From Caulobacterales bacterium (lineage in GTDB: Bacteria; Pseudomonadota; Alphaproteobacteria; Caulobacterales; Caulobacteraceae), in assembly GCA_019510435.1 (NCBI GenBank), contig JAEKKJ010000013.1, positions 124,001 to 188,000 of the forward strand: a stretch of DNA of 64,000 bases, in the 5' to 3' direction. The position numbers and the translations under genes were made by a program. Below are positions 51,299-59,231 of the stretch, in pieces. Numbering within the stretch: position 1 is the first letter of the stretch; the number at the start of each line of letters is the position of its first letter. The notes beneath the pieces were generated by a model. The model was not told the origin of the DNA, made no database searches, and was given only the letters and a program-made list of their open reading frames with translations.

Positions 51299-52243
51299 AT
51301 GAGCCTCGCCTTCCTCTTCCCCGGACAGGGCAGCCAGGCCGTCGGCATGGGCCAGGACCTGGCCGCCGCCTTCGCCGCGGCGCGCGAGGTGTTCCAGGAG
51401 GTCGACGACGCCCTGGGCCAGAAGCTGTCGGCCCTGATGCGCGACGGCCCCGAGGACCAGCTGACCCTCACCGAGAACGCCCAGCCGGCCCTGATGGCGG
51501 TCAGCGTGGCGGTGATGCGGACCCTGGCCAGCGAGTTCGGCGTTGGGGTGGAGAAGGCCGCCTTCGTGGCCGGTCACAGCCTGGGCGAATATTCGGCCCT
51601 GGCGGCGACCGGGGCGATCAGCCTCTCGGACACGGCGCGGCTGCTCAAGCTGCGCGGCCAGGCGATGCAGCGGGCGGTTCCGGTGGGGCAGGGCGCCATG
51701 GCCTCGCTGATCGGGCCCAAGACCGACATCGCCCTGGCGGAAGAGGCGGCGAAGGCCGGCTCGGAGCTCGGCGTCTGCGTGGTCGCCAATGACAACAACC
51801 AGGGCAATGTGGTCATCTCCGGCGCCAAGGCGGCGGTCGACAAGGCCATCGAGAAGGCCAAGGAACTGGGCGCGCGGGCCATCCCGCTGAACGTCTCGGC
51901 GCCCTTCCACTGCCCGCTGATGCAGCCGGCGGCCGACGAGATGGCCGAGGCCCTGGCGAGCGCCGTGATCCTGGCGCCGCGCGCGCCGATCGTGGCCAAC
52001 GTCACCGCCGAGGCCACCAACGATCCGGAGCTGATCCGCCGCCTGCTGGTCGAGCAGATCACCGGCCGGGTGCGCTGGCGCGAGAGTGTCACCTGGATGG
52101 CCACCGATGGGGGCGTCACCCGCTTCGCCGAAGCCGGCGCCGGCAAGGTGCTGTCGGGGATGGCCAAGCGCATCGCACCCGACGCCGAGGCGGTCCCGCT
52201 GAATGGTCCGGCCGACCTGGAAGCCTTCGCGAAGTCGCTCTGA
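51299..52243 (+). CDS. fabD: Malonyl-CoA:ACP transacylase
   Basis: This 314-residue enzyme loads malonyl groups onto acyl carrier protein for fatty acid synthesis. FLFPGQGSQ is at the start, the nucleophile Ser94 lies in GHSLGEYSALAA, and the catalytic His is in VSAPFHCPLM. Length fits FabD. It is the first gene of the cluster fabD-fabG-(acpP)-fabF, with fabG 12 bases downstream. Confidence 0.96.
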   Translation: MSLAFLFPGQGSQAVGMGQDLAAAFAAAREVFQEVDDALGQKLSALMRDGPEDQLTLTENAQPALMAVSVAVMRTLASEFGVGVEKAAFVAGHSLGEYSALAATGAISLSDTARLLKLRGQAMQRAVPVGQGAMASLIGPKTDIALAEEAAKAGSELGVCVVANDNNQGNVVISGAKAAVDKAIEKAKELGARAIPLNVSAPFHCPLMQPAADEMAEALASAVILAPRAPIVANVTAEATNDPELIRRLLVEQITGRVRWRESVTWMATDGGVTRFAEAGAGKVLSGMAKRIAPDAEAVPLNGPADLEAFAKSL

Positions 52244-52255
52244 GGAGGGCCCAAG

Positions 52256-52996
52256 ATGTTCGACCTGACCGGCAAGACCGCCCTCGTCACCGGCGCGACC
52301 GGAGGCATTGGCGCGGAGATCGCCAAGGCCCTGCATGCGCAGGGCGCGCATGTGGTGCTGTCCGGCACCCGTGAGGCGGTGCTGCAGGAGCTGGCCCAGC
52401 AGCTGGGCGAGCGCACCTCGGCGGTGGCGGCCAATCTCTCCGACTCCGCGGCCGTGGACGGCCTGATCGAGGCCTCGGAGGCGGCGGCCGGCCAGCCGAT
52501 CGACATCCTGGTGGCCAATGCCGGCATCACCAAGGACGGCCTCCTCCTACGGATGAAGGACGACGACTGGGAGCAGGTGCTCAAGGTCAATCTGGAGAGC
52601 TATTTCCGCCTCAGCCGCGCGGCGGTGAAGGGCATGATGCGCCGGCGCTTCGGCCGGATCGTGGGAATCACCTCGGTGGTCGGCGTCACCGGCAATCCGG
52701 GCCAGGCCAACTACGCCGCCTCCAAGGCCGGGATGATCGGCTTCTCCAAGGCCCTGGCCCAGGAGGTCGCCACCCGCGGCATCACCGTCAATTGCGTCGC
52801 CCCCGGGATGATCGAAAGCCCGATGACCGACGCCCTCACCGAGGCGCAGAAGGCGGCCATCCTGGGCACGATCCCGACCGGCCGGCTGGGGGCGGGGGCT
52901 GACGTGGCCGCCGCGTGCGCCTATCTGGTGTCCAACGAGGCCGGCTACGTCACCGGCCAGACGCTGCACGTCAATGGCGGCATGGCCATGATCTGA
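52256..52996 (+). CDS. fabG: 3-oxoacyl-ACP reductase
   Basis: This 246-residue SDR of fatty acid elongation has TGATGGIG near the start, VANAGIT, and ITSVVGVTGNPGQANYAASK with catalytic Tyr153 and Lys157. The sequence PGQANYAASKAG is diagnostic of FabG. It reduces 3-oxoacyl-ACP with NADPH. acpP should follow directly, but that gene is disrupted here. Confidence 0.96.
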   Translation: MFDLTGKTALVTGATGGIGAEIAKALHAQGAHVVLSGTREAVLQELAQQLGERTSAVAANLSDSAAVDGLIEASEAAAGQPIDILVANAGITKDGLLLRMKDDDWEQVLKVNLESYFRLSRAAVKGMMRRRFGRIVGITSVVGVTGNPGQANYAASKAGMIGFSKALAQEVATRGITVNCVAPGMIESPMTDALTEAQKAAILGTIPTGRLGAGADVAAACAYLVSNEAGYVTGQTLHVNGGMAMI

Positions 52997-53018
52997 CACT
53001 CGCCAGCCCGGAGGGAAC

Positions 53019-53263
53019 ATGCTACGCGCCCCCCGGATTTGAACACCAAAGCGGCGGTTGACTTCGTGGTCCCCGTCGTCGATGCAAAGACCTGACTAAG
53101 CCCTGAGGGACTCGACGACCTCGGCGCCGACAGCCTCGACAACGTCGAGCTGGTGATGGCGTTCGAAGAGGAGTTCGACATCGAGATCCCGGACGACGCC
53201 GCCGAACACATCCAGACGGTCGGCGACGCCGTGAAGTTCATCGCAGAGCGCCTGGGCGGCTGA
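53019..53263 (+). pseudogene. acpP: Acyl carrier protein gene with disrupted 5' half
   Basis: Between fabG and fabF, where acpP belongs, bases 53111-53263 encode a perfect ACP second half: [17 protein letters not shown] with the phosphopantetheine serine, continuing to a normal C-terminus ([14 protein letters not shown]). A GGAGGGAAC site precedes ATG 53019 at about the right distance, but that frame stops after seven codons, and the frame of the conserved half has an in-frame TGA at 53093-53095 with no start codon before the serine. The first 30 codons show no recognisable ACP helix 1. ACP is essential, so this is a sequence error, a recombined copy, or one of two copies. Confidence 0.8.
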
Positions 53264-53351
53264 GGCCGCGACCGAGCGACTAGGATCAAGGGCCGCCGCG
53301 TCACTGGGGATCGACCCTCAGGCGCGGCGGTTTCGTTTTCGAGGCCAGCAC

Positions 53352-54632
53352 ATGCGTCGAGTCGTCGTCACCGGCATCGGGCTCCTTTCCCCGCTCGGGC
53401 AGGGGACGGAGCTGACCTGGAAGCGGATCCTGGACGGCCAGTCCGGGGCCGGCCCGATCACGGCGTTCGACACCGAGGACTACGCCTGTAAGGTCGCCTG
53501 CGAAGTGCCGCGGGTCGACGGGCGTGGCGGCGGGGGGCCGGACGTCGAGGGCAGTTTCGATCCGGAGAGGACCCTGAACGGCCGCGAGCTGCGGCGCGTA
53601 GACGACTTCATCCTCTATGGCATCGCCGCCGCAGACGAGGCGGTCCGCGACGCAGGCTGGACGCCCGAGGACGAGGAGAGCCGCGAGCGCACGGGCGTGA
53701 TGATGGGCTCGGGCATCGGCGGCCTCGGCACCATCGCCAACACCGCCATCGAGCTGCACGAGAAGGGCCCGCGCCGCGTCAGCCCGTTCTTCATCCCCTC
53801 GGCGCTCATCAACCTGATCAGCGGGCAGATCTCGATCCGCTACGGCTTCAAGGGCCCGAACCACGCCGTGGTCACGGCCTGCGCCACCGGCGCCCACGCC
53901 ATCGGCGACGCGGCGCGGCTGATCAAGTACGGCGACGCCGACGTCATGGTCTGCGGCGGGGCGGAGGCCAGCGTGGTGCCGGTGGGCATCGCCGGCTTCA
54001 TCGCCTGCCGCGCCATGGCCACCAGCTTCAACGACGAGCCGTCCAAGGCCAGCCGTCCGTACGACAAGGACCGCGACGGCTTCGTCATGGGCGAAGGCGC
54101 GGCCGCCCTGGTGCTCGAGGAGCTGGAGCACGCCAAGGCCCGCGGCGCGAAGATCTACGCCGAGGTGATCGGCTACGGCCTCTCGGGCGACGCCTACCAC
54201 ATCACCGCCCCCTCCGAGGACGGTGACGGCGGCTTCCGCGCCATGACGGCGGCCGTGAAGGACGCCGGGATCTCGGCCGGCGACATCGACTACGTCAACG
54301 CCCACGGCACCTCGACCATGGCCGACGGCATCGAGCTGGGCGCCGTCGAGCGCCTGCTGGGCAACGCCGCGCCGGGCAAGACCATGTCGTCCACCAAGTC
54401 GATGACCGGCCACCTGCTGGGCGCGGCCGGCGCGCTGGAGGCGGCGTTCTCGATCCTGGCGATCCGCGACCAGGTGGCGCCGCCCACGATCAACCTCGAC
54501 AATCCCGACGTGGAGACGGTGCTCGACCTCGTCCCGCACAAGGCCAAGCCGATGAAGATCGACATCGTCATGTCGAACAGCTTCGGCTTCGGCGGCACCA
54601 ACGCCGCAGTGATCTTCAAGAAATACGCGTGA
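53352..54632 (+). CDS. fabF: 3-oxoacyl-ACP synthase II
   Basis: This 426-residue condensing enzyme has Cys177 (VTACATGAH), His318 (VNAHGTST) and His354 (STKSMTGHLLGAAG) as its catalytic triad, and ends with SFGFGGTNAAVIFKK. It extends acyl-ACP by two carbons. It follows the ACP gene by 88 bases and overlaps mltG by four bases (GTGA). Confidence 0.97.
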   Translation: MRRVVVTGIGLLSPLGQGTELTWKRILDGQSGAGPITAFDTEDYACKVACEVPRVDGRGGGGPDVEGSFDPERTLNGRELRRVDDFILYGIAAADEAVRDAGWTPEDEESRERTGVMMGSGIGGLGTIANTAIELHEKGPRRVSPFFIPSALINLISGQISIRYGFKGPNHAVVTACATGAHAIGDAARLIKYGDADVMVCGGAEASVVPVGIAGFIACRAMATSFNDEPSKASRPYDKDRDGFVMGEGAAALVLEELEHAKARGAKIYAEVIGYGLSGDAYHITAPSEDGDGGFRAMTAAVKDAGISAGDIDYVNAHGTSTMADGIELGAVERLLGNAAPGKTMSSTKSMTGHLLGAAGALEAAFSILAIRDQVAPPTINLDNPDVETVLDLVPHKAKPMKIDIVMSNSFGFGGTNAAVIFKKYA

Positions 54633-55630
54633 CGCGGCGCCTGCGCCGGAGCGCCGGGGCCGGCGCGCTGGTCGCCGCGGGCCTGGCGATCCTGCTGGCG
54701 CTGGCCGCCGTGTGGAGCTTCGAGGGGGCCGGACCCAAGGCGCGCGACGGCGCGGCCACGACCACCGTGATTCTGCCCCGCGGCGCCGGCGTGCGCCAGA
54801 TCGGCGAGAGCCTGCGCCGGGCCGGGGTGATCTCGTCCTCGGGCCTGTTCGCTGTGGCGGCGCGGCTCACCGGCGCCGCCTCGCACCTGAAGGCGGGCGA
54901 ATACGCCATCCGCTCGGGCGAGAGCATGGCCCAGATCCTGGACGACATCCGCGCCGGGCGGATGGTGCGCCACCTGATCTCGATCCCCGAGGGCTGGACC
55001 AGCGGCATGGCGCTGGATGCAGTCAACGCTTCGGACGTGCTGGTGGGAACCGCCGAGGAGCCGCCCGAAGGCTCGATCCTGCCGGACACCTACGAGGTGC
55101 AGCGGGGCGAGGACCGGGCCGAGGTGATCGCCCGCATGCGTGCGGCGCGCGACAAGCTGCTGGCCCAGCTGTGGGCCAATCGCCAGCCAGGGCTGCCGCT
55201 CAAGGACCCGGAGGAGGCGGTGACCCTGGCCTCCATCGTCGAGAAGGAGACGGGCGTGCCGGACGAGCGGCCGCACGTGGCGGCGATCTTCGTCAACCGG
55301 CTGCGGGCCGGCATACCGCTGCAGAGCGATCCGACCATCATCTACAGCCTGACCAAGGGCCGCCCGCTGGGCCGCGGCATCCGCGCCTCGGAGCTGGCGG
55401 CGCCGTCGCCCTACAACTCGTACAAGGCGCCTGGCCTGCCCCCGACGCCCATCGCCAATCCGGGCAAGGCCGCGTTGATGGCGGTCCTGCACCCGCCGAA
55501 GACCGGCGACCTCTATTTCGTGGCCAACGGAACGGGCGGCCACGCGTTCGCCGCGACCCTGGACGAGCACGCCAAGAACGTGGCGCGGTGGCGGGAGATC
55601 GAGAAGCAACGGGCGGCCGGAGAGCGCTGA
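54629..55630 (+). CDS. mltG: Endolytic murein transglycosylase MltG
   Basis: This 333-residue protein has an N-terminal membrane anchor (about 10-32), a LysM-like part (VILPRGAGVRQIGESLRRAG) and the YceG catalytic domain with ASIVEKETGV (catalytic Glu) and QSDPTIIYSLTKG. MltG cleaves nascent glycan strands and sets their length. The start is GTG 54629 overlapping the fabF stop. fabF-mltG adjacency is common in proteobacteria. Confidence 0.95.
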   Translation: MTRRLRRSAGAGALVAAGLAILLALAAVWSFEGAGPKARDGAATTTVILPRGAGVRQIGESLRRAGVISSSGLFAVAARLTGAASHLKAGEYAIRSGESMAQILDDIRAGRMVRHLISIPEGWTSGMALDAVNASDVLVGTAEEPPEGSILPDTYEVQRGEDRAEVIARMRAARDKLLAQLWANRQPGLPLKDPEEAVTLASIVEKETGVPDERPHVAAIFVNRLRAGIPLQSDPTIIYSLTKGRPLGRGIRASELAAPSPYNSYKAPGLPPTPIANPGKAALMAVLHPPKTGDLYFVANGTGGHAFAATLDEHAKNVARWREIEKQRAAGER

Positions 55631-56511
55631 TGCCGATATCGGGGATGACCGGGTTCGGGCGGGCCGAGGGCGAGCATGCCGGCTGGAGCTGGGCGGTCGA
55701 GGCCCGCAGCGTGAACGGCCGCAACCTCGAAGTGCGCTTCCGGGGACCTCCGGGGCTGGACGGGCTGGAACGCGCCGCCCGCGAGGGGGCCCAGGCGCGG
55801 TTCCAGCGGGGCCAGGTGACCGTGGGCGTGCAGGCCCGCCGGGCCGAGGGCGTCGGGGCCGTGCGGATCAATGCGGAGCAGCTGGAGCGCTACCTCGCCT
55901 TTGGCGCGCCCTATGTGGCGGACGGGCGCGCGGCGCCGCCCAGGCTGGACGGCCTGCTGGCCCTGCGCGGGGTGGTGGAGGCGGACGACGCGGGCCTCGA
56001 TCCCGAGACCCAGGCCGGACTGGAGGGCGCCATTGGCGCCTCCATCGCCGCGGCGCTGGACGAGTTGCTCGCGGCGCGGCGGGGGGAGGGCGCGGCGCTG
56101 ACGCCCGTCCTGGCCGGCCAGGTGGACCGGATCGCCGAACTGTCGGAGCAGGCGCGGGGCGTCGCCGCCGGCCAGCCCGCCGCCATCAAGGCGCGTTTCG
56201 AGGCGCGGCTGAAGGAGCTGGCGGGCGAGGCGGCCAGCGAGGAGCGCATCGTCCAGGAAGCCGCGGCCATGGGCGTGAAGGCCGACGTCCGCGAGGAACT
56301 GGACCGGCTGGCGGGCCACGTCGACGCCGCGCGCGGCCTGCTCGCGGCTGATGCCGCCGTGGGGCGGCGGCTGGACTTCCTGACCCAGGAATTCATGCGC
56401 GAGGCCAACACCCTGTGCTCGAAGTCGCAGCTTGCCGCCTTGACGGCCGTGGGCCTCGACCTCAAAGCCACCATCGAGCAGTTCCGCGAGCAGGTGCAGA
56501 ATGTGGAGTGA
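55630..56511 (+). CDS. yicC: YicC/YloC family endoribonuclease
   Basis: This 293-residue protein starts MPISGMTGFGRAEGEHAGWS, with SMTGFG-type motif, then ARSVNGRNLEVRFRGP. The DUF1732 C-terminal part has FLTQEFMREANTLCSKS. These are hallmarks of YicC, recently shown to be an RNase in other bacteria. ATG 55630 overlaps the mltG stop by one base. gmk follows after the 56559-56698 element; the yicC-gmk neighbourhood is widely conserved. Confidence 0.95.
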   Translation: MPISGMTGFGRAEGEHAGWSWAVEARSVNGRNLEVRFRGPPGLDGLERAAREGAQARFQRGQVTVGVQARRAEGVGAVRINAEQLERYLAFGAPYVADGRAAPPRLDGLLALRGVVEADDAGLDPETQAGLEGAIGASIAAALDELLAARRGEGAALTPVLAGQVDRIAELSEQARGVAAGQPAAIKARFEARLKELAGEAASEERIVQEAAAMGVKADVREELDRLAGHVDAARGLLAADAAVGRRLDFLTQEFMREANTLCSKSQLAALTAVGLDLKATIEQFREQVQNVE

Positions 56512-56558
56512 GCACGCCAGATGACAGCCGCTGCGGCGCGTCGGCGCCCATTTAAGTC

Positions 56559-56698
56559 GACCACGAACCACACGAACCACACGAACGGGCCCAGCTTGGG
56601 GCGAAGCCCCGCCAAGCCGACTCAGGTCGGTGGATCGAATCGCGGCTTCGCCGCCGCCGCTGGCCCTGCCGTTCGTGTGGTTCGTGTGGTTCGTGGTC
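56559..56698. repeat. 140 bp structured element with perfect 30 bp inverted repeat
   Basis: The outer arms 56559-56588 and 56669-56698 are exact 30-base complements. Each arm is made of tandem 9-mers of the type CACACGAAC, the outermost copy starting ACCACGAAC. Inside, GGGCCCAGC and GCTGGCCC extend the stem imperfectly, and three compact hairpins follow in order: GGGGC-GAA-GCCCC, CCGAC-TCAG-GTCGG and GCGGC-TTC-GCCGC. Together they form a cloverleaf-like fold. It fills most of the yicC-gmk gap and contains no reading frame of note. It could be a MITE-like or REP-like repeat. Confidence 0.8.
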
Positions 56699-56735
56699 AA
56701 TCGACGCCGCAGACGCCGGCCCGGGAGCTGAACGC

Positions 56736-57455
56736 GTGAGCACGGACGACCACGCCAAGCCCTGGGAGACCGTGCGGCGGGGCCTGCTGCTGTTGGTGTC
56801 GAGCCCGGCGGGCGCGGGCAAGACCTCGCTGACCCGCCGCCTGGTGGCCGACTACGGGGACCTTTCCCTCTCGATCTCGGCCACCACCCGCGACCCGCGG
56901 CCCGGGGAGCAGGACGGCCGCGAGTACCACTTCAAGACCCGCGCAGAGTTCGAGGCGATGATCGCCGCCGACGACTTCCTGGAATGGGCGGTGGTCAACG
57001 GCAACTACTACGGCACGCCCAAGGCGCCGGTGATGAAGGCCCTGGAAGGCGGCCACGACGTGCTGTTCGACATCGACTGGCAGGGCGCCAAGCAGATCGC
57101 CGAACAGGCGCCGGACGACAGCGTGCGCCTCTTCATCCTGCCGCCGGTCTGGGGCGACCTGGAGCGCCGGCTGCGGGCCAGGGCCCAGGACTCCGAAGCG
57201 GTGATGGCTGCGCGCCTGGAGCTCGGCCGCGAGGAGATCGCCCACTGGGCCAGCTACGACTATGTGATCGTGAACAAGAACTTCGACCGCGCCTATGCCG
57301 ACCTGGTGCACATCTACCGCGCCGAGCGGATGAAGCCGGGGCGCAATCCCTGGCTGCCGGGCTTCGTCCGCGAACTCCTGGACGAGGCGGCGCAGATGGC
57401 CGGCGACGCCTTAGAGCCGCCGAAGACCGCGCGGCTGCGGCCGGTGCAGAAGTGA
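56736..57455 (+). CDS. gmk: Guanylate kinase
   Basis: This 239-residue enzyme phosphorylates GMP to GDP. The P-loop is SSPAGAGKTS; the GMP-binding part reads SISATTRDPRPGEQDGREYH and FLEWAVVNGNYYGTP; the lid region follows after DIDWQGAKQI. GTG 56736 has GGGAG upstream. A 25-residue C-terminal extension is present. The structured element lies directly upstream and may affect its expression. Confidence 0.96.
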   Translation: MSTDDHAKPWETVRRGLLLLVSSPAGAGKTSLTRRLVADYGDLSLSISATTRDPRPGEQDGREYHFKTRAEFEAMIAADDFLEWAVVNGNYYGTPKAPVMKALEGGHDVLFDIDWQGAKQIAEQAPDDSVRLFILPPVWGDLERRLRARAQDSEAVMAARLELGREEIAHWASYDYVIVNKNFDRAYADLVHIYRAERMKPGRNPWLPGFVRELLDEAAQMAGDALEPPKTARLRPVQK

Positions 57456-57474
57456 GCACCGGCGCGGCGGCGTC

Positions 57475-58152
57475 ATGATCCCCTGGGAGCAGCTGGCCAG
57501 CGCGCCCGTGCCCGGCGGCGGCGAGCTGCGCCTGATGCGGCGGGGAACCGAGTATTCGATCATGGCCCATGGCGGCCCCTCCGGGGCCGTGGAGCTGATG
57601 AACAGCCGCCTGAGCGGCTCCGAGGCGGCGCTGGCGGATCTGGCGGTGGCCAAACTGGACGGGCGGGTCGCGCCGAGGGTGCTGATCGGCGGTCTGGGCA
57701 TGGGCTTCACCCTGCGCGCCGCCCTGGCCGCCCTGCCGGCGGACGCGCAGGTGGTGACCGCCGAGCTGGTGGCCGCGGTGGCGGAATGGGCCCGGGAGCC
57801 GATGGCGCACATCTTCGCCGGCGCCCTGGCCGACCCGCGCAGCCGTGTCTGGGTGGGTGATGTGCGGCTCGCGATGGCGGAGGGCCCCTGGGACGCCATC
57901 CTGCTGGACGTGGACAACGGACCCGGCGGCCTCAGCCGCGCCGCCAACGACGGTCTCTATTCGACAGTGGGCCTGGCCGAGGCCTGGCGGGCGCTCCAGC
58001 CCGGCGGGGTCCTCGCCGTCTGGTCATCGGTCGGCGACGAGGGTTTCACGCGACGGCTCCGCGGCGCCGGCTTCGCGGTGGAAGCCGTGCCGGTCCGCGC
58101 CCGCAGCGGCGGCAAGGGCGCGCGCCAAGTGGTCTGGATCGCGGTCAGATAG
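57475..58152 (+). CDS. Spermidine synthase-like methyltransferase-fold protein
   Basis: This 225-residue Rossmann-fold protein has the nucleotide-binding stretch RVLIGGLGMGFTLRAALAAL, then VVTAELVAAVAEWAR and DAILLDVDNGPGG with the aspartate expected in spermidine-synthase-like proteins. The N-terminal beta domain is short. It begins 19 bases after gmk on the same strand. True polyamine synthesis is unproven, as several residues of the putrescine site cannot be identified. Confidence 0.85.
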   Translation: MIPWEQLASAPVPGGGELRLMRRGTEYSIMAHGGPSGAVELMNSRLSGSEAALADLAVAKLDGRVAPRVLIGGLGMGFTLRAALAALPADAQVVTAELVAAVAEWAREPMAHIFAGALADPRSRVWVGDVRLAMAEGPWDAILLDVDNGPGGLSRAANDGLYSTVGLAEAWRALQPGGVLAVWSSVGDEGFTRRLRGAGFAVEAVPVRARSGGKGARQVVWIAVR

Positions 58153-58161
58153 GGCAGCGCC

Positions 58162-58428
58162 CTACGCCGCCTCGGCGGCGCAGTCCGCGTGCGTCCGGAC
58201 GTCGAGCTCGGGCGCGAGGCCCTCGAAGAAATAGGCGACATCCACCCGCAGGGCGCAGGCCAGCTTCCACAGCATGGCCACCGACATGCGGTTGTAAGCG
58301 CACTCGTACTTCTGCACCTGCTGGAAGCTGACGCCGCAGACGTCGGCCAGGTCCTGCTGGGTCATGCCCAGCAACCGCCGCCGGCGCCGCAACCGCCGCC
58401 CCACCATGATATCCACCGGATCGCTCAT
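58162..58428 (-). CDS. XRE-family transcriptional regulator
   Basis: This 88-residue protein has one Cro/CI helix-turn-helix: VGRRLRRRRRLLGMTQQDLA, then VSFQQVQKYECAYNRMSVAM and LRVDVAYFFEGL. The FQQVQKYE helix with a following N-R is typical of a large alphaproteobacterial XRE group. I chose ATG 58428; the frame extends to 58485 without a site. It converges with the spermidine-synthase-like gene. Confidence 0.88.
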   Translation of the reverse strand: MSDPVDIMVGRRLRRRRRLLGMTQQDLADVCGVSFQQVQKYECAYNRMSVAMLWKLACALRVDVAYFFEGLAPELDVRTHADCAAEAA

Positions 58429-58558
58429 CGCTCGAATCCTGTCCACGCCACTGACTGGCGGGGTGGTAGCGGCCTGGCCGCCCAAACGCGACCGAGCTTC
58501 TGCCGAGCAGGGATGATCTTTCGCCGATCGTCCGTCCGACGCCCATCCGGCGCATCGC

Positions 58559-59200
58559 TCAGAGCAACAGGGCGTGGCGCAGGAGGGCGGCGGCGTCCGC
58601 GAAGAGGTCGTCGCGGGCGATGCGGTCCTCCTCGGTCAGCATCTCGTCGACGGCGAAGCCCAGCTCGACGGAAATGCGCAGCCGCCGCCACAGCACGTCG
58701 CGGTCCATGTGCGGCAGGAGCGGGGCGTAGGCCTCGCACATCCGGTCCGTGACCAGGCGGTGCGATTCCAGCCGCACGTGCGCGAGCTGGGGCACGGCGT
58801 GCAGGGCGCGAAGCGTCCAGATCGCGCCGGGCTCGGAGGCGGTGACGCGGGCCGTGGCGCGCAGCAGCTCCTCCACGGCGGCCGACAGCGCCTCCAGCCC
58901 GTCCGGGGCGTGGCGGTCCAGCCAGGCGAACAGCTCGGCGTTCTGGCGGTCCATGAGGCGGCGGCCCAGCGCCTCCAGCACCGCGTACTTGTCCTTGAAG
59001 TAGCGGTAGAGGGCCGGCGGGGTCATGCCGGCGCGCGCGCAGATCAGGTTGGTGGAGATGCGCTCGACCCCCACCTCGGCCAGCAGCTCGCCGGCCACGT
59101 CCAGCAGGCGCTCATAGGTCTGCACCGCCCGATCCTGCCGGGGCGTGGGACGCCTGGCGGGTGTCGCGGGAGACGGAACCTTGGCTGTGGAGCGGGCCAT
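58559..59200 (-). CDS. TetR/AcrR-family transcriptional regulator
   Basis: This 213-residue regulator has an N-terminal DNA-binding domain (TYERLLDVAGELLAEVGVER, then MTPPALYRYFKDKYAVLEAL) after a 22-residue basic arm, and a helical ligand-binding domain. It lies 31 bases after the MFS transporter gene on the same strand and so probably belongs to the receptor-transporter operon it may control. A candidate site is the direct repeat at 62699-62724. Confidence 0.92.
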   Translation of the reverse strand: MARSTAKVPSPATPARRPTPRQDRAVQTYERLLDVAGELLAEVGVERISTNLICARAGMTPPALYRYFKDKYAVLEALGRRLMDRQNAELFAWLDRHAPDGLEALSAAVEELLRATARVTASEPGAIWTLRALHAVPQLAHVRLESHRLVTDRMCEAYAPLLPHMDRDVLWRRLRISVELGFAVDEMLTEEDRIARDDLFADAAALLRHALLL

Positions 59201-59231
59201 GGGATTTGAAGACCTTAGATTTCCGCCGCGG

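Noticed and set aside
53033..53095. Separate small gene in the first half of the acpP locus
   Set aside because: The frame is under 25 codons with only a TTG start and no ribosome site. It fits better as damaged acpP sequence.
56559..56698. Possible CRISPR array or tRNA because of repeats and cloverleaf pairing
   Set aside because: The 9-mers are contiguous with no spacers, the arms are mirror copies, and there is no anticodon or T-loop consensus. It is better described as an inverted-repeat element.
57475..58152. Bona fide spermidine synthase (speE)
   Set aside because: The Rossmann core fits, but the N-terminal domain is short and the putrescine-binding residues cannot be identified, so only the fold is claimed.
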